Of a stretch of DNA of 64,000 nt, positions 11,856 to 21,390 are shown in pieces. The first letter of the stretch is position 1; every line of letters begins with the position of its first letter. Under the pieces are notes generated by a model that saw only the letters and a list, made by a program, of their open reading frames with translations, did not search any database and was not told where the DNA came from. Source of the stretch: Prevotella sp. (GTDB taxonomy: Bacteria > Bacteroidota > Bacteroidia > Bacteroidales > Dysgonomonadaceae); assembly GCA_031285625.1 (NCBI GenBank), contig JAITVV010000056.1:139975-203974 (forward strand), written 5' to 3'. Position numbers and translations under genes: made by a program.

Positions 11856-13043
11856 TTATTTATCAATTTCTGTAATCTGACCAGCACCTACTGTACGTCC
11901 ACCTTCACGGATAGCAAAACGAAGACCTACGTTACAAGCAACTGGATAGATAAGCTCAACGTTGATTGTCAAGTTATCACCTGGCATAACCATATCTGTT
12001 CCTTCAGGAAGAGTAATCTCACCTGTTACGTCCAATGTACGGATATAGAACTGAGGACGGTATTTGTTATGGAATGGAGTATGACGTCCACCTTCTTCTT
12101 TCTTAAGGATATAAACCTCAGCTTTGAAGTTAGTGTGAGGAGTAATCTTACCTGGATGGCAAATCACCATACCACGTTTGATTTCATCTTTATCAATACC
12201 ACGAAGCAATAGACCTACGTTGTCACCAGCTTGTCCGTCGTCAAGAATCTTACGGAACATTTCAACTCCAGTTACAACTGATTTTTTGTTTTCAGCTCCA
12301 AGTCCGATAATCTGAACTTCTTCACCTGTTTTGATTTTACCAGTTTCGATACGACCTGTTGCTACAGTACCACGACCTGTGATAGAGAACACATCTTCTA
12401 CTGGCATAAGGAATGGTTTATCAACATCACGTGGAGGAAGTGGAATCCAAGTATCCACAGCGTTCATAAGTTCCATTACTTGGCTAACCCAAGGTTCAAC
12501 ACCGTTCAATGCACCTAGTGCAGATCCACGGATAACCGGAGTATTATCACCATCGAACTCATAGAATGAAAGAAGTTCTCTCATTTCAAGTTCAACAAGT
12601 TCCAACATTTCTTCGTCTTCAACGATATCGCATTTGTTCATGAAAACAACCAATTTAGGTACGTTTACCTGACGTGCCAAAAGGATGTGTTCACGAGTTT
12701 GAGGCATCGGACCATCAGTAGCAGCTACCACAATGATAGCACCATCCATCTGAGCAGCACCAGTAACCATGTTTTTCACGTAGTCCGCGTGACCTGGACA
12801 GTCAACGTGAGCATAGTGACGGTTAGCTGTTTCATATTCAACATGAGATGTATTGATTGTAATACCACGTTCTTTTTCTTCAGGAGCGTTATCGATTGAG
12901 TCGAATGAACGAGCTTGAGAAAGGCCTGCGTCAGCCAACACTTTAGTGATAGCAGCAGTCAAAGTAGTTTTACCATGGTCAACGTGACCGATTGTACCGA
13001 TGTTCACGTGCGGTTTCGCCCGGTTAAAATGTTCTTTTGCCAT
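11856..13043 (-). CDS. tuf: Elongation factor Tu
   Basis: A 395-residue EF-Tu that delivers aminoacyl-tRNA to the ribosome. The P-loop GHVDHGKT is at residues 19-26, with DCPGHADY (G3) and NKCD (G4) following. Domains 2 and 3 are complete, ending [13 protein letters not shown]. It lies in the tRNA-Thr-tuf-tRNA-Trp-secE arrangement. Confidence 0.99.
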   Translation of the reverse strand: MAKEHFNRAKPHVNIGTIGHVDHGKTTLTAAITKVLADAGLSQARSFDSIDNAPEEKERGITINTSHVEYETANRHYAHVDCPGHADYVKNMVTGAAQMDGAIIVVAATDGPMPQTREHILLARQVNVPKLVVFMNKCDIVEDEEMLELVELEMRELLSFYEFDGDNTPVIRGSALGALNGVEPWVSQVMELMNAVDTWIPLPPRDVDKPFLMPVEDVFSITGRGTVATGRIETGKIKTGEEVQIIGLGAENKKSVVTGVEMFRKILDDGQAGDNVGLLLRGIDKDEIKRGMVICHPGKITPHTNFKAEVYILKKEEGGRHTPFHNKYRPQFYIRTLDVTGEITLPEGTDMVMPGDNLTINVELIYPVACNVGLRFAIREGGRTVGAGQITEIDK

Positions 13044-13113
13044 AATTAATCTTCTATTATTTAGTTAATGTATATATTTAATTCAATCTGAATCAACTAT
13101 CTGTTATTAAAAG

Positions 13114-13185
<72 letters not shown>

Positions 13186-13338
13186 TTAAATTTCAAAAAT
13201 TTCACCTCAACAAAATCCTTACCCCTTTACAAAACAGGAGCTTTTATTATTGAAGCGAAAAAGATGGAAATTAAAGTGAAGAAATATGTAAATCTACTGA
13301 TTCATAGGTTTTCAAAACTTCTCTTTCCTTATAGCTTG

Positions 13339-13412
13339 AGCCTCTTGTCGGATTCGAACCAACGACCCCGAGATTACAAATCACGTGCTCTGGCCAACTG
13401 AGCTAAAGAGGC
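13339..13412 (-). tRNA. tRNA-Thr(TGT)
   Basis: A 74-nt cloverleaf on the reverse strand with a perfect acceptor stem GCCTCTT/AAGAGGC, anticodon loop TTTGTAA (anticodon TGT, reads ACA/ACG) and T-loop TTCGAAT. The anticodon stem CGTGA/TCTCG contains a T-T mismatch at position 29:41. It is the first gene after the promoter near 13464-13495. Confidence 0.93.
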
Positions 13413-13463
13413 ATACTAGTATAATTTTGCCGCCATCGCGCTTTTTTCATAGCGAAACGGCGA

Positions 13464-13495
13464 CAAAATTAGAAATTATTTTTTAGAATCGCAAT
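13464..13495 (-). promoter_or_regulatory. Bacteroidota-type promoter for tRNA-Thr/tuf operon
   Basis: On the reverse strand ATTG (13492-13495) is followed after 20 bases by TAATTTTG (13464-13471), matching the TTTG/TAnnTTTG promoter of this phylum. It is about 50 bases upstream of tRNA-Thr(TGT), a good distance for a tRNA-led operon. Confidence 0.65.
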
Positions 13496-13584
13496 ACTTT
13501 GTAGATTTATTTTTATTGTATTTTCTTTTATCGGATCATTCATTCATTCTCAGCATAGTAGATATGCTTTTCATATTACGATTT

Positions 13585-13884
13585 TTACTTTGTTTGAGCT
13601 TTCTCTTTTGCTTTCAGCACTTGTTTCTCTAAAGCCTCTATACTTTGCACTACAGCCTCTTCGAATGTATCGGCTATTTTATTGGCAAAAAGCTCGCCAT
13701 TTTTAATGTTTAGCTTTATCGAAGCTTCTTTATTATTCGCTACTTCAGGCTTTACTACCTTGAGAATAACTTCAGCATCTACTATCTGATCTGAAAACTT
13801 ATCCAATTTTGATATTTTTTTCTCAATAAACTCTTTCAATTGAGCTGTTGCATCAAAGTGCACTGACTGAATCGCAATATTCAT
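13585..13884 (-). CDS. hpf: Ribosome hibernation promoting factor (short HPF/RaiA type)
   Basis: A 99-residue protein with the S30AE fold sequence NIAIQSVHFDATAQLKEFIEKKISKLDKF and SIKLNIKNGELFANKIADTFEEAV. Such proteins bind the ribosomal decoding centre and A/P sites in stationary phase and idle the ribosome. The short length indicates the HPF/YfiA type without the C-terminal dimerisation domain. It lies 20 bases after the tyrosine recombinase and is probably co-transcribed with it. Confidence 0.93.
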   Translation of the reverse strand: MNIAIQSVHFDATAQLKEFIEKKISKLDKFSDQIVDAEVILKVVKPEVANNKEASIKLNIKNGELFANKIADTFEEAVVQSIEALEKQVLKAKEKAQTK

Positions 13885-13904
13885 AGTTAATCCTCCTTTA
13901 CTTT

Positions 13905-14792
13905 TTAAGCTCTGGGATGAGCTTTGTTATAAATCTTCTTTAATTCTTCAAATGAAGTATGTGTGTATATTTCTGTAGCCGCAAGGCTTGAATGTCCTAA
14001 TAGTTCTTTCACCGCATTTATATCCGCACCGTTATTTAACATCCCTGTAGCAAATGAATGCCTGAGGACATGGGGACTGGTTTTTGACAATGTGGGTATC
14101 TGATTCAGACTCTCTGTAACGATACGATGCACAAGCATTGGATAAAGCGCCTCTCCATCATTTTTAACAAAGAAGCAACCTGATCCATTCACAATCTCAT
14201 TATCCCTGACTTCAATATATTGGCGCAATAACGATTTCATGCTATCGCTTATCGGTATCAGCCGCTGCTTATTCCGCTTTCCTGTCACTTGTATTGTTCC
14301 TGCACTGAAATCTACATCGACATCTTTCAGTCCGATTAATTCAGCACGCCGGATACCTGTTACATAAAACAGCTCTATCATAATATGGTTTCGCAAGGAT
14401 TCAAATGTATCTTCAACATTACTTTCGTCCAGAACTTTATCCATATCGGAGTTATTTACGAAGGAAGGGAGCGGCTTAGTTATTTTCGGTCCACTGATCT
14501 TTTTCACCGGATTAGATTGCACCTCCCCTATTCTCAATAAATATTTATAGAATGATTTTAACGCACTTAATTTGCGATTAACCGAACGCGCCGAGATCTT
14601 GACCTCCATCAGGGAAACAATCCACATGCGAACAATATCGCCATCTACCGACTTAGTATCTGCTTCGGGAAAATGTTCTGCGAGAAAAGCTGTGAACTGC
14701 CGCAGGTCTTCAGAATAAGAAATCTCCGTATGTAAAGAATAGTTCTTTTCATAACGGAGATACTTGATATATTTGTCAATTAACAGCATCAT
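13905..14792 (-). CDS. xerC: XerC/XerD-like tyrosine recombinase
   Basis: A 295-residue integrase-family recombinase with an N-terminal SAM-like core-binding domain (about 1-95) and a C-terminal catalytic domain. The catalytic residues are visible as R148 in TGIRRAEL, H241 and R244 in HVLRHSFATG, H267 in LLGHSSL and Y276 in EIYTHTS. Length and conserved location beside rpsU and hpf suggest the chromosomal dimer-resolution recombinase rather than a mobile integrase. XerC or XerD cannot be told apart from sequence alone. The first Met may be the second codon. Confidence 0.85.
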   Translation of the reverse strand: MMLLIDKYIKYLRYEKNYSLHTEISYSEDLRQFTAFLAEHFPEADTKSVDGDIVRMWIVSLMEVKISARSVNRKLSALKSFYKYLLRIGEVQSNPVKKISGPKITKPLPSFVNNSDMDKVLDESNVEDTFESLRNHIMIELFYVTGIRRAELIGLKDVDVDFSAGTIQVTGKRNKQRLIPISDSMKSLLRQYIEVRDNEIVNGSGCFFVKNDGEALYPMLVHRIVTESLNQIPTLSKTSPHVLRHSFATGMLNNGADINAVKELLGHSSLAATEIYTHTSFEELKKIYNKAHPRA

Positions 14793-14855
14793 TCTACCGA
14801 GTTTCTATCCTGAATGACGAAGTTAATAATATTATGCGAAAATGACAATTATTTT

Positions 14856-15047
14856 TTAATCTTCTAAGCGGTGCATTTGCTCTACATAAACTGCATGCAA
14901 TCTGCGTTCTCTTTTCACCACTGATGGCTTACGGAACTCCTGACGTCTTCTCAGTTCTTTAACAACACCTGTTTTTTCGTATTTTCTTTTAAATTTCTTC
15001 AGCGCTTTTTCAATATTTTCGCCTTCTTTTAATGGAACAATAATCAT
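14856..15047 (-). CDS. rpsU: 30S ribosomal protein S21
   Basis: A 63-residue basic protein (MIIVPLKEGENIEKALKKFKRK) with the typical S21 central region RRRQEFRKPSVVKRERR. It is first in the run rpsU-xer-hpf and has its own promoter about 195 bases upstream. S21 sits near the anti-Shine-Dalgarno region of 16S rRNA, of interest in a phylum that rarely uses Shine-Dalgarno sequences. Confidence 0.97.
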   Translation of the reverse strand: MIIVPLKEGENIEKALKKFKRKYEKTGVVKELRRRQEFRKPSVVKRERRLHAVYVEQMHRLED

Positions 15048-15242
15048 AATTATTTTTTATTTTATTTGTTTATTTTAATTCAATTTAATCAAGGTCGAAC
15101 CAATCTGGCTCTTATTCAAAAAAAAACAATTCAAGTATTTGGCATAAAAATCCTTTGAACACTGTATAGATAACAGCATCAAACATTCAGTAAATATGTT
15201 TTAGTTCAAAAGATCATCAAACCTCCTCTCTATTTTGGGGTG

Positions 15243-15274
15243 CAAATTTATGATTTAATATCTTAATGTACAAG
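15243..15274 (-). promoter_or_regulatory. Promoter of rpsU operon
   Basis: Reverse-strand CTTG (15271-15274), then 20 bases, then TAAATTTG (15243-15250): a close match to the Bacteroidota promoter. The transcript would have a leader of nearly 190 nt before rpsU (15048-15236), which holds no ORF. Confidence 0.6.
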
Positions 15275-15289
15275 ACTTTTTAAAACTTT

Positions 15290-15742
15290 CTATTCTTTTT
15301 TCATTTGAATATGTGGTATACCATCCTCCAGGTACATCTCACTTGTTTGCTTAAATCCATGACTCTCATAGAATTTTTTCAGATACAATTGCCCCGAAAT
15401 TGTTATTTTGGTTTCCCCCAATACAGATGCCTCAATATCTATCGCTTTTGTCATCATTTCATGACCATATCCATATTTACGATATTCCTGAGCGACGATA
15501 ACCCTCCCGATGCTAGCTTCTTCAAAATAACCTCCTGCTTTGAACAGGCGACAATATGCAATAAGTTTACCATCTACATAACCACTAAGATGTAAAGCTT
15601 TCTGATCCTTGTAGTCTATATCCAGATATGGTGCATTCTGTTCAATTACAAATATTTTACAACGCAAATGTAATATTTCGTAAAGTTCATCCCTTGTGAG
15701 TTCCTCATAAGAACTCAATTTCCATGATATTTCTTTTTTCAT
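15290..15742 (-). CDS. GNAT family N-acetyltransferase (ElaA-like)
   Basis: About 150 residues from the ATG at 15742 (MKKEISWKLSSYEELT); the frame is open to a TTG three codons earlier. The order RCKIFVIEQ, then LIAYCRLF, then IGRVIVAQEYRKYGYG (acetyl-CoA binding, R/QxxGxG-like) and a C-terminal KKFYESHGFKQT matches ElaA-type GNAT acetyltransferases. The substrate is not known. A TACTTTTG -7 element lies at 15851-15858 on the same strand. It stands alone between rpsU and sufB. Confidence 0.8.
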   Translation of the reverse strand: MKKEISWKLSSYEELTRDELYEILHLRCKIFVIEQNAPYLDIDYKDQKALHLSGYVDGKLIAYCRLFKAGGYFEEASIGRVIVAQEYRKYGYGHEMMTKAIDIEASVLGETKITISGQLYLKKFYESHGFKQTSEMYLEDGIPHIQMKKE

Positions 15743-15751
15743 ATTTTTCAA

Positions 15752-16209
15752 ATAATTTTATAGCGCATTATAAATCATCATTTTATCAACAAGCAAATGA
15801 TTACCGAAAGCCACGCTATAGAAATAGAATCAAGTATAATTAAAATGTGACAAAAGTAGTTTATAAATTCTGTAATCAACAAGCTTCATTCATATCTTTT
15901 CATATAATATCGATTCTTAAAATATTCAGAGAAAATACAGAAGGTGTACCATTATCTGTCTTCAATGCCCTTATATGTTATATTGCTTTACTTTTTCCTT
16001 AAGTTATAAAGATAGAAAAAACAAACAAAAACCTGTTCTATCTGTTCTATGAGTGATGTAAAATATTTATATATGACTAATTAATGGAGAGAATGTAATA
16101 TCTTTGCAAGCTAATTATATGCTGTCAGTTTTCAACTGATAGTATTAAGTAAAATACAGAAAACTAACAGCTAATAGCTAAATGCTATCAGCTAAAATAA
16201 ACAACAATC
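15752..16209. promoter_or_regulatory. Divergent intergenic region with sufB promoter and two leader hairpins
   Basis: There is no gene in these 458 bases. On the reverse strand 15851-15858 reads TACTTTTG, probably for the GNAT gene. On the forward strand TATCTTTG at 16099-16106 is the likely sufB -7 box. The resulting leader of about 100 nt contains two hairpins, 16122-16142 (9-bp stem with one G-U) and 16169-16193 (9 of 10 pairs, 5-base loop), the second ending 16 bases before the sufB ATG. Confidence 0.55.
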
Positions 16210-17667
16210 ATGCAAGAAACTCAAGATAAAATTTTAGAAGATGTTACCTCCAGCGATTATAAGTATGGTTTTGTAACAGACATTGAGACAGAAGTCATTC
16301 CCACAGGTCTGAATGAAGATGTTGTCCGACTGATTTCGGCAAAGAAGAATGAGCCTGAGTGGATGCTCGAATTTCGCCTGAAGGCATACCACCACTGGCT
16401 GACGATGGAGGCTCCACAATGGGCGCATCTGGAAATACCTGAAATAGATTACCAGAGCATCAGCTACTACGCTGCCCCTAAAAAGAAAGACGGGCCTAAG
16501 AGCCTGGATGAAGTAGACCCTGAGTTATTGAAGACTTTCGATAAGCTGGGTGTTCCGCTTCACGAACGCGAACTACTGGCAGGAGTACAAAATATGGCTG
16601 TAGATGCTGTAGTAGACAGCGTTTCGGTAAAAACAACATTCAAGGAAGTACTGGCCGAAAAGGGTATTATATTCTGCTCGTTCAGCGAGGCAGTACAGGA
16701 ATATCCCGAACTGGTAAAGAAATACCTAGGCTCGGTAGTTCCGTACAGGGATAATTTCTTTGGTGCGCTAAATTCCGCAGTGTTTAGTGACGGTTCATTC
16801 GTATATATCCCCAAGGATGTACGCTGCCCGATGGAGTTGTCTACTTATTTCCGTATCAATGCGGCTAATACAGGACAGTTTGAGCGCACATTGATTGTTG
16901 CCGACGATAATGCTTATGTAAGTTATCTCGAAGGCTGTACAGCGCCTATGCGTGACGAGAACCAATTGCATGCTGCCATAGTGGAGATCATAGCACTCGA
17001 CCATGCGGAAGTGAAATATTCAACCGTACAGAACTGGTATCCGGGCGATAAGGAAGGTAAGGGAGGGATTTACAACTTCGTTACCAAGCGCGGATTATGC
17101 AAGGGAAAAGGCTCGAAAATATCGTGGACTCAAGTAGAGACAGGTTCTGCCATTACATGGAAATATCCGTCTTGCATCCTGGCAGGAGACGATTCGATAG
17201 GCGAATTCTATTCTGTGGCTGTAACCAACAATTACCAGCAGGCTGATACAGGTACCAAAATGGTGCATGTAGGAAAGAATACAAAAAGCCGCATCGTATC
17301 GAAGGGTATTTCGGCAGGATTCAGCCAGAACTCATACAGAGGGCTTGTAAAAGTCTCTCCAAAGGCCGAAGGAGCACGTAACCACTCACAGTGCGACAGT
17401 TTGTTGCTGGGCGACAAGTGCGGTGCGCATACATTCCCTTATTCGGATATTGCCAATCCGAGTGCTATTATCGAGCATGAGGCTACCACCTCAAAAATCA
17501 GTGAAGACCAGATACTGTACTGTAACCAGCGTGGCATAGGTACGGAAGAGGCTGTAGGACTGATTGTAAACGGTTATGCCAAAGAGGTGATGCAAAACCT
17601 GCCAATGGAGTTTGCTGTAGAAGCTCAGAAGCTATTGCAGATAAGCCTGGAGGGTAGTGTAGGATAA
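16210..17667 (+). CDS. sufB: Fe-S cluster assembly protein SufB
   Basis: A 485-residue SufB, the scaffold subunit of the SUF iron-sulfur assembly machine. Recognisable segments are the N-terminal [16 protein letters not shown], the central [18 protein letters not shown] and C-terminal region with [22 protein letters not shown] and [13 protein letters not shown]. It would normally be followed by sufC and sufD, but here a terminator comes 21 bases after the stop and the next gene is reversed, so it is monocistronic. Codon use looks more GC-rich than its neighbours. Confidence 0.97.
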   Translation: MQETQDKILEDVTSSDYKYGFVTDIETEVIPTGLNEDVVRLISAKKNEPEWMLEFRLKAYHHWLTMEAPQWAHLEIPEIDYQSISYYAAPKKKDGPKSLDEVDPELLKTFDKLGVPLHERELLAGVQNMAVDAVVDSVSVKTTFKEVLAEKGIIFCSFSEAVQEYPELVKKYLGSVVPYRDNFFGALNSAVFSDGSFVYIPKDVRCPMELSTYFRINAANTGQFERTLIVADDNAYVSYLEGCTAPMRDENQLHAAIVEIIALDHAEVKYSTVQNWYPGDKEGKGGIYNFVTKRGLCKGKGSKISWTQVETGSAITWKYPSCILAGDDSIGEFYSVAVTNNYQQADTGTKMVHVGKNTKSRIVSKGISAGFSQNSYRGLVKVSPKAEGARNHSQCDSLLLGDKCGAHTFPYSDIANPSAIIEHEATTSKISEDQILYCNQRGIGTEEAVGLIVNGYAKEVMQNLPMEFAVEAQKLLQISLEGSVG

Positions 17668-17688
17668 AAGAAATAGTATAAGAATAAG

Positions 17689-17716
17689 AAAAGACGGTTT
17701 TCTCACCGTCTTTTTG
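17689..17716 (+). terminator. Terminator after sufB
   Basis: AAGACGGT (17691-17698) pairs with ACCGTCTT (17705-17712) around a 6-base loop and is followed by T-rich sequence. It separates convergent sufB and the small lipoprotein gene. Confidence 0.85.
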
Positions 17717-17719
17717 TTT

Positions 17720-18145
17720 TTAATATAATTTCCAGGTTTTTCCATCATCCAGACTGACAATCTCCTTGTCGTCCTTTATCAAAAAAGAAATGACAGGTGG
17801 TGTTTCAATTGGCATTTCCACTTCGATGGTTATTGTATCGCCTTTGATATTGTACGTTGCAGGCAACATAATATCAGTCATCATATAAGCAACAGTACCG
17901 TCTTTATACAAAGTAATTGTTTGAGAGCAATTTGCATAAAACTGTTTTTGGAATTCTTCACACTCCTCTACTGTTTTAAAGAAATCATACTTGTATCTCC
18001 TGTCCTCAGCGAAGTAATTGCCTTTGTCTTTATTTTCTTCCTCATCAATAATTTCTGTATCATCTTCGTTATCCTTATCATTACTGCATGCCGGAAGATA
18101 AGAAAGAGCAAATAGCATAAACAGCATATAAAAAGTTTGTTTCAT
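17720..18145 (-). CDS. Small lipoprotein of unknown function
   Basis: 141 residues with a lipoprotein signal (MKQTFYMLFMLFALSYLPAC; lipobox LPAC, Cys20). An acidic linker (DKDNEDDTEIIDEEENKDK) follows and then a small beta-rich domain with TITLYKDGTVAYMMTD and a closing DDGKTWKLY. The overall form recalls lipocalin-like or similar surface proteins, but I do not recognise a named family. The acidic stretch after the cysteine resembles the surface-export signal used by Bacteroidota lipoproteins, so outer-leaflet exposure is possible. Confidence 0.75.
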   Translation of the reverse strand: MKQTFYMLFMLFALSYLPACSNDKDNEDDTEIIDEEENKDKGNYFAEDRRYKYDFFKTVEECEEFQKQFYANCSQTITLYKDGTVAYMMTDIMLPATYNIKGDTITIEVEMPIETPPVISFLIKDDKEIVSLDDGKTWKLY

Positions 18146-18307
18146 AATATTATTGCATTAAAGTTTATGTGAATATAAAGCCGAAGATAAAAAAAAGTTT
18201 CATTCAAACTCTTTTTTATATATATAATTTTATACGATGTAAAAATCAGATATACAATTATTTCTGTAGTCTATGTCAATCCCTTCCTCATGAGATGTGA
18301 TTAATGG

Positions 18308-18886
18308 TCAGAACTTCTTCAACTCCCTGTACAATCGCTGTATAGGCAGCCCCATAATATTGAAGTAAGAACCGGATATATATTCTACAGCGATATAACC
18401 TATCCACTCCTGTACACCGTATGCCCCCGCTTTATCCAGTGGTTTATATTTGGTTACATAGTAGTCAATCTCGTCGCTATCCAGTGTAGCGAAACGAACT
18501 TCAGATGATACGGCGAATGCTTTTTGCTTTTGCTTGGTAGTGATACACACCCCTGTTATTACCTGATGTATTTTTCCGGACAGGTCATGGAGCATTTGTT
18601 TTGCATGCGCTTCATCTACAGGCTTGCCGTATACTTTACCTTCCAGCAATACGATTGTATCGGCTGTGATAAGCAGTGTATCATCAGCCAGCTTGTCAAG
18701 ATAAGCATTTGCTTTTTCCTTTGCTATGTAGGTAGCAATGTCTTCACCTTGTAGTTCAATGGGATAAGATTCGTCTATATCCGGCAGGGTCTTTATCTGG
18801 TAAGGTATATCCAGCCCTGTAAGCAGTTCTTTTCTGCGGGGCGAGTTGGATGCAAGTATAATTTTGTATTGCGATAGGTCCAGCAT
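18308..18886 (-). CDS. maf: Maf family nucleotide pyrophosphatase
   Basis: A 192-residue Maf/YhdE protein, which hydrolyses non-canonical or pyrimidine nucleoside triphosphates. The signature ASNSPRRKELL is at residues 12-22, followed by the catalytic TADTIV and later KPLDKAGAYGVQEW. The start codon directly abuts the stop of the upstream ogt gene, so the two are translationally linked in the glsA-glsB-ogt-maf operon. Confidence 0.95.
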   Translation of the reverse strand: MLDLSQYKIILASNSPRRKELLTGLDIPYQIKTLPDIDESYPIELQGEDIATYIAKEKANAYLDKLADDTLLITADTIVLLEGKVYGKPVDEAHAKQMLHDLSGKIHQVITGVCITTKQKQKAFAVSSEVRFATLDSDEIDYYVTKYKPLDKAGAYGVQEWIGYIAVEYISGSYFNIMGLPIQRLYRELKKF

Positions 18887-19345
18887 TTACATGAAGTTAT
18901 GGTAATTCTCAAGTTCGAGTAGCAGGAGTTTAATATCCGTTCCGTATGCATATCCACCCAGTTTTCCACCTTCATTTACTACACGGTGACATGGCACAAT
19001 TATTGCAATATTATTCTTACCATTGGCAGCACCTACTGCACGGCAGCCTTTAGGCGAACCTATTGCAATGGCCTCATCTTTATAAGAAACTGTTTTTCCA
19101 TAGGGGATCGTACTTAAATAATCCCAAACTTTTTGCTGAAAAGGTGTTCCTGATTGTTTTAGAGGTAAGTCGAAGTCTTTTCTTTTCCCATCAAAGTATT
19201 CTTCGAGCTGCTCGACAGCTTTGGCTAGTATTTTGTTTGTACTACTTTCTCCTATCTCTTGTGCAACGACTCTAACAGAAGAAATATAGCCATCAGTCTC
19301 TTCTATTTCGAGTACTCCGACGGGAGATTGTAAAAAAGCCTTCAT
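18887..19345 (-). CDS. ogt: Methylated-DNA-[protein]-cysteine S-methyltransferase
   Basis: A 152-residue alkyltransferase (from ATG at 19345, MKAFLQSPVGVLEI) that removes methyl groups from O6-methylguanine to its own cysteine. The active site IVPCHRVV carries C119, and FQQKVWDYLSTIPYG with GCRAVGAANGKN forms the DNA-binding part. An in-frame ATG at 19375 would add ten residues not typical of the family. It overlaps the 3' end of glsB by 53 bases and abuts maf. Confidence 0.93.
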   Translation of the reverse strand: MKAFLQSPVGVLEIEETDGYISSVRVVAQEIGESSTNKILAKAVEQLEEYFDGKRKDFDLPLKQSGTPFQQKVWDYLSTIPYGKTVSYKDEAIAIGSPKGCRAVGAANGKNNIAIIVPCHRVVNEGGKLGGYAYGTDIKLLLLELENYHNFM

Positions 19346-20363
19346 TTTTTTTCTTTGATTTGGGTTTATTTTCATATTTAGACCAACTCCAGTTTATCAT
19401 CTGTCGAAGTCTTTTGAGAAATCGTTTAGAAGGTTTATCCCTGAGATAAGATTCGATATGCCTTTTTTTCTTCTCCTCCAATATTTCATCCACATTGATA
19501 AGAATTCCTGTCTCTTCCACATTACCGAATGTATCATTTATTGCGGTTCCAAATACTTTCATTTGTGGAGACAAACTCATATATGCATTTACCAGAGGGG
19601 GAATATTTAAATCTAATTTACGGACAGAAGTATTTAATATCTTGTAGTCTGCTTTAAAAGTTTCTCCATCAAAAAGCTTTTTTAGTTTTTTTCTGTCCGT
19701 TTCGATATTCAGAGCCTGCTTTGGCCAGATCAATGTATCCGGATCAGGAAAATACTTATTTAGAAAAAACAGTATCATATCCCTGGCTTTGGTATTGTAG
19801 GTATCATACATAGTAACCTTACCAAAAAAATATTTCATAGACGGATCTGCAACTGACAATGCTCCTAATCCATCCCAAAGATTATCTAAGGCAAAGATAC
19901 CTTTAGATCCTGCCAGCGTAGACTGATATTCGAGAGTAACGAATGAGCGTCCTAATTCAAATGTATATGGAAGGTATTCCTTAATAAATTTTTTAGAAAA
20001 GTGGAAAAGATGGGACGTTGCCAAAACCGGTTCGCCATTTTTATCAAAACAGATATCGGGCCCGCAAATGAAACGATATCCTCCGATTATCTCTTCAGCC
20101 TCAGGGTTCCATACAATTAGCTGTTTGTATGGGTTATCCATTATATCATATTCATCTATATCTATTGCTTTGCCTGTACCCCCTCCATAATATCGGAAAG
20201 CAATCTCACGCAAACGTCCGATTTCCAGCATCACATTCGGAGAATTATGATGGGTGATTATATAGATCTCATTGTTAGCCTTATTAGTATGCCTCAGAAA
20301 TTTATCTTTGGTCAATTCGGCTTTCAATAAAGTCTTATTAACAGGTGCGATGATTGTTTCCAT
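19293..20363 (-). CDS. glsB: N-acyltransferase of glycine-lipid synthesis (GlsB/OlsB-like)
   Basis: 356 residues with a GNAT/OlsB-like acyltransferase core: REIAFRYYGGGTGKAIDIDEYD, then QLIVWNPEAEEIIGGYRF, and YTFELGRSFVTLEYQ. In Bacteroides the paired genes glsB and glsA make N-acyl-3-acyloxy-glycine lipids, GlsB adding the first acyl chain to the amino acid. It follows a PlsC-type acyltransferase after 6 bases, which supports the pairing. The C-terminus is strongly basic, consistent with membrane association. The amino-acid substrate (glycine, serine-glycine or ornithine) cannot be read from sequence. Confidence 0.82.
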   Translation of the reverse strand: METIIAPVNKTLLKAELTKDKFLRHTNKANNEIYIITHHNSPNVMLEIGRLREIAFRYYGGGTGKAIDIDEYDIMDNPYKQLIVWNPEAEEIIGGYRFICGPDICFDKNGEPVLATSHLFHFSKKFIKEYLPYTFELGRSFVTLEYQSTLAGSKGIFALDNLWDGLGALSVADPSMKYFFGKVTMYDTYNTKARDMILFFLNKYFPDPDTLIWPKQALNIETDRKKLKKLFDGETFKADYKILNTSVRKLDLNIPPLVNAYMSLSPQMKVFGTAINDTFGNVEETGILINVDEILEEKKKRHIESYLRDKPSKRFLKRLRQMINWSWSKYENKPKSKKKNEGFFTISRRSTRNRRD

Positions 20364-20369
20364 CTATTA

Positions 20370-21197
20370 TTATTTTGTTTTCGCCAGATTGTATGATTTT
20401 TCTTTAACATATTCAGCCCATTCTGAAATGCTCCTCGAATTATCGAAATGCGAATAAGGAATAGGTTCTCCAAATATTACAGAAAAACGTTTATTTTTAT
20501 TTTTAAACATCTCATCAGGCAAAAGGATCAATTCAATATTGAATTTTATGCCCAGACGTTTTCTTATATTTGCAAATCTATAAAAGAAATTTGAATTTTT
20601 CCCTTCAAAGTGTATAGGAACGATATCTCTTTTAGATTCTATAGCTTTTAATATGAAATTCTTTTGCCAGTCCAAATCATATATTTTTCCATTCACCCGA
20701 CGTGAACATAACCCTGCCGGAAAGGTAATAATCTGATTGTCCGAATTATATGCTTCATTTAACGTAGTAGTTGCCTGCTTCGATTGACGTCCGTATTTAT
20801 TAACCGGCAGAAATATGGGTTGCAGATTTTTTATAAAATAGAGCACATCATTTACTACATACTTAATCTTTTTATTAAACTGCTTACCAATTACAGCAGA
20901 CAAACAAATACCATCAAGCCCGCCTAAGGGATGATTGGATGCAAAGATATATCTTCCGCTCCCTTGTATATTTTCTGCACCGGATAAATCTAAAGTAAGA
21001 TTGAAATACCCCACAACAGCTTCCATAAAGTCTACCCCCTGTTTATCCGCATAAATAGTGAGTATCTCATTTAATTCATTCAAGTGAATCTTACGTTTCA
21101 GGTAATTTATAACAAAGCGAGGAGTCTTATTATAAATTTGAGGGGCTTTCTCTTTTAATACCTTATCTAAGTCCAGTATCTGAGGTTCTTGGTTCAT
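20370..21197 (-). CDS. glsA: O-acyltransferase of glycine-lipid synthesis (GlsA/PlsC-like)
   Basis: 275 residues from the ATG at 21197 (MNQEPQILDLDKVLK). The PlsC-type acyltransferase motif appears as FASNHPLGGLDG, and a second block reads IITFPAGLCSRR. It is expected to add the second, ester-linked acyl chain to the N-acyl amino acid made by GlsB. A longer frame opens at a TTG at 21227, but that lies inside the -7 box TATTTTTG (21225-21232), so the ATG is the start. First gene of the operon. Confidence 0.82.
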   Translation of the reverse strand: MNQEPQILDLDKVLKEKAPQIYNKTPRFVINYLKRKIHLNELNEILTIYADKQGVDFMEAVVGYFNLTLDLSGAENIQGSGRYIFASNHPLGGLDGICLSAVIGKQFNKKIKYVVNDVLYFIKNLQPIFLPVNKYGRQSKQATTTLNEAYNSDNQIITFPAGLCSRRVNGKIYDLDWQKNFILKAIESKRDIVPIHFEGKNSNFFYRFANIRKRLGIKFNIELILLPDEMFKNKNKRFSVIFGEPIPYSHFDNSRSISEWAEYVKEKSYNLAKTK

Positions 21198-21224
21198 TCT
21201 CGAATTATCATATCCTTTCGAATG

Positions 21225-21232
21225 CAAAAATA
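21225..21232 (-). promoter_or_regulatory. -7 element for glsA operon
   Basis: Reverse-strand TATTTTTG matches TAnnTTTG and is 27 bases upstream of the glsA ATG. No good -33 match was found. It excludes the longer glsA start. Confidence 0.5.
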
Positions 21233-21356
21233 TTAATTAAAATCCATAATCAGGCTATTCTAATGTAATAACATGAGATACAACAGGAAAATATTATGTT
21301 ATTATGACATTATATTTAAAAAAATCTAAATAATAACTTCAATAGATTTAATCTAT

Positions 21357-21364
21357 TATTTTTG
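21357..21364 (+). promoter_or_regulatory. -7 element for the exported thioredoxin
   Basis: TATTTTTG on the forward strand, 26 bases before the ATG of the thioredoxin gene. Confidence 0.5.
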
Positions 21365-21390
21365 TCATCAGATAATAATTATAAACCAAA

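Noticed and set aside
13905..14792. Tyrosine recombinase as the integrase of the tRNA-Leu element
   Set aside because: It lies 19 kb away inside the conserved rpsU-hpf context and has the length and layout of the chromosomal Xer protein.
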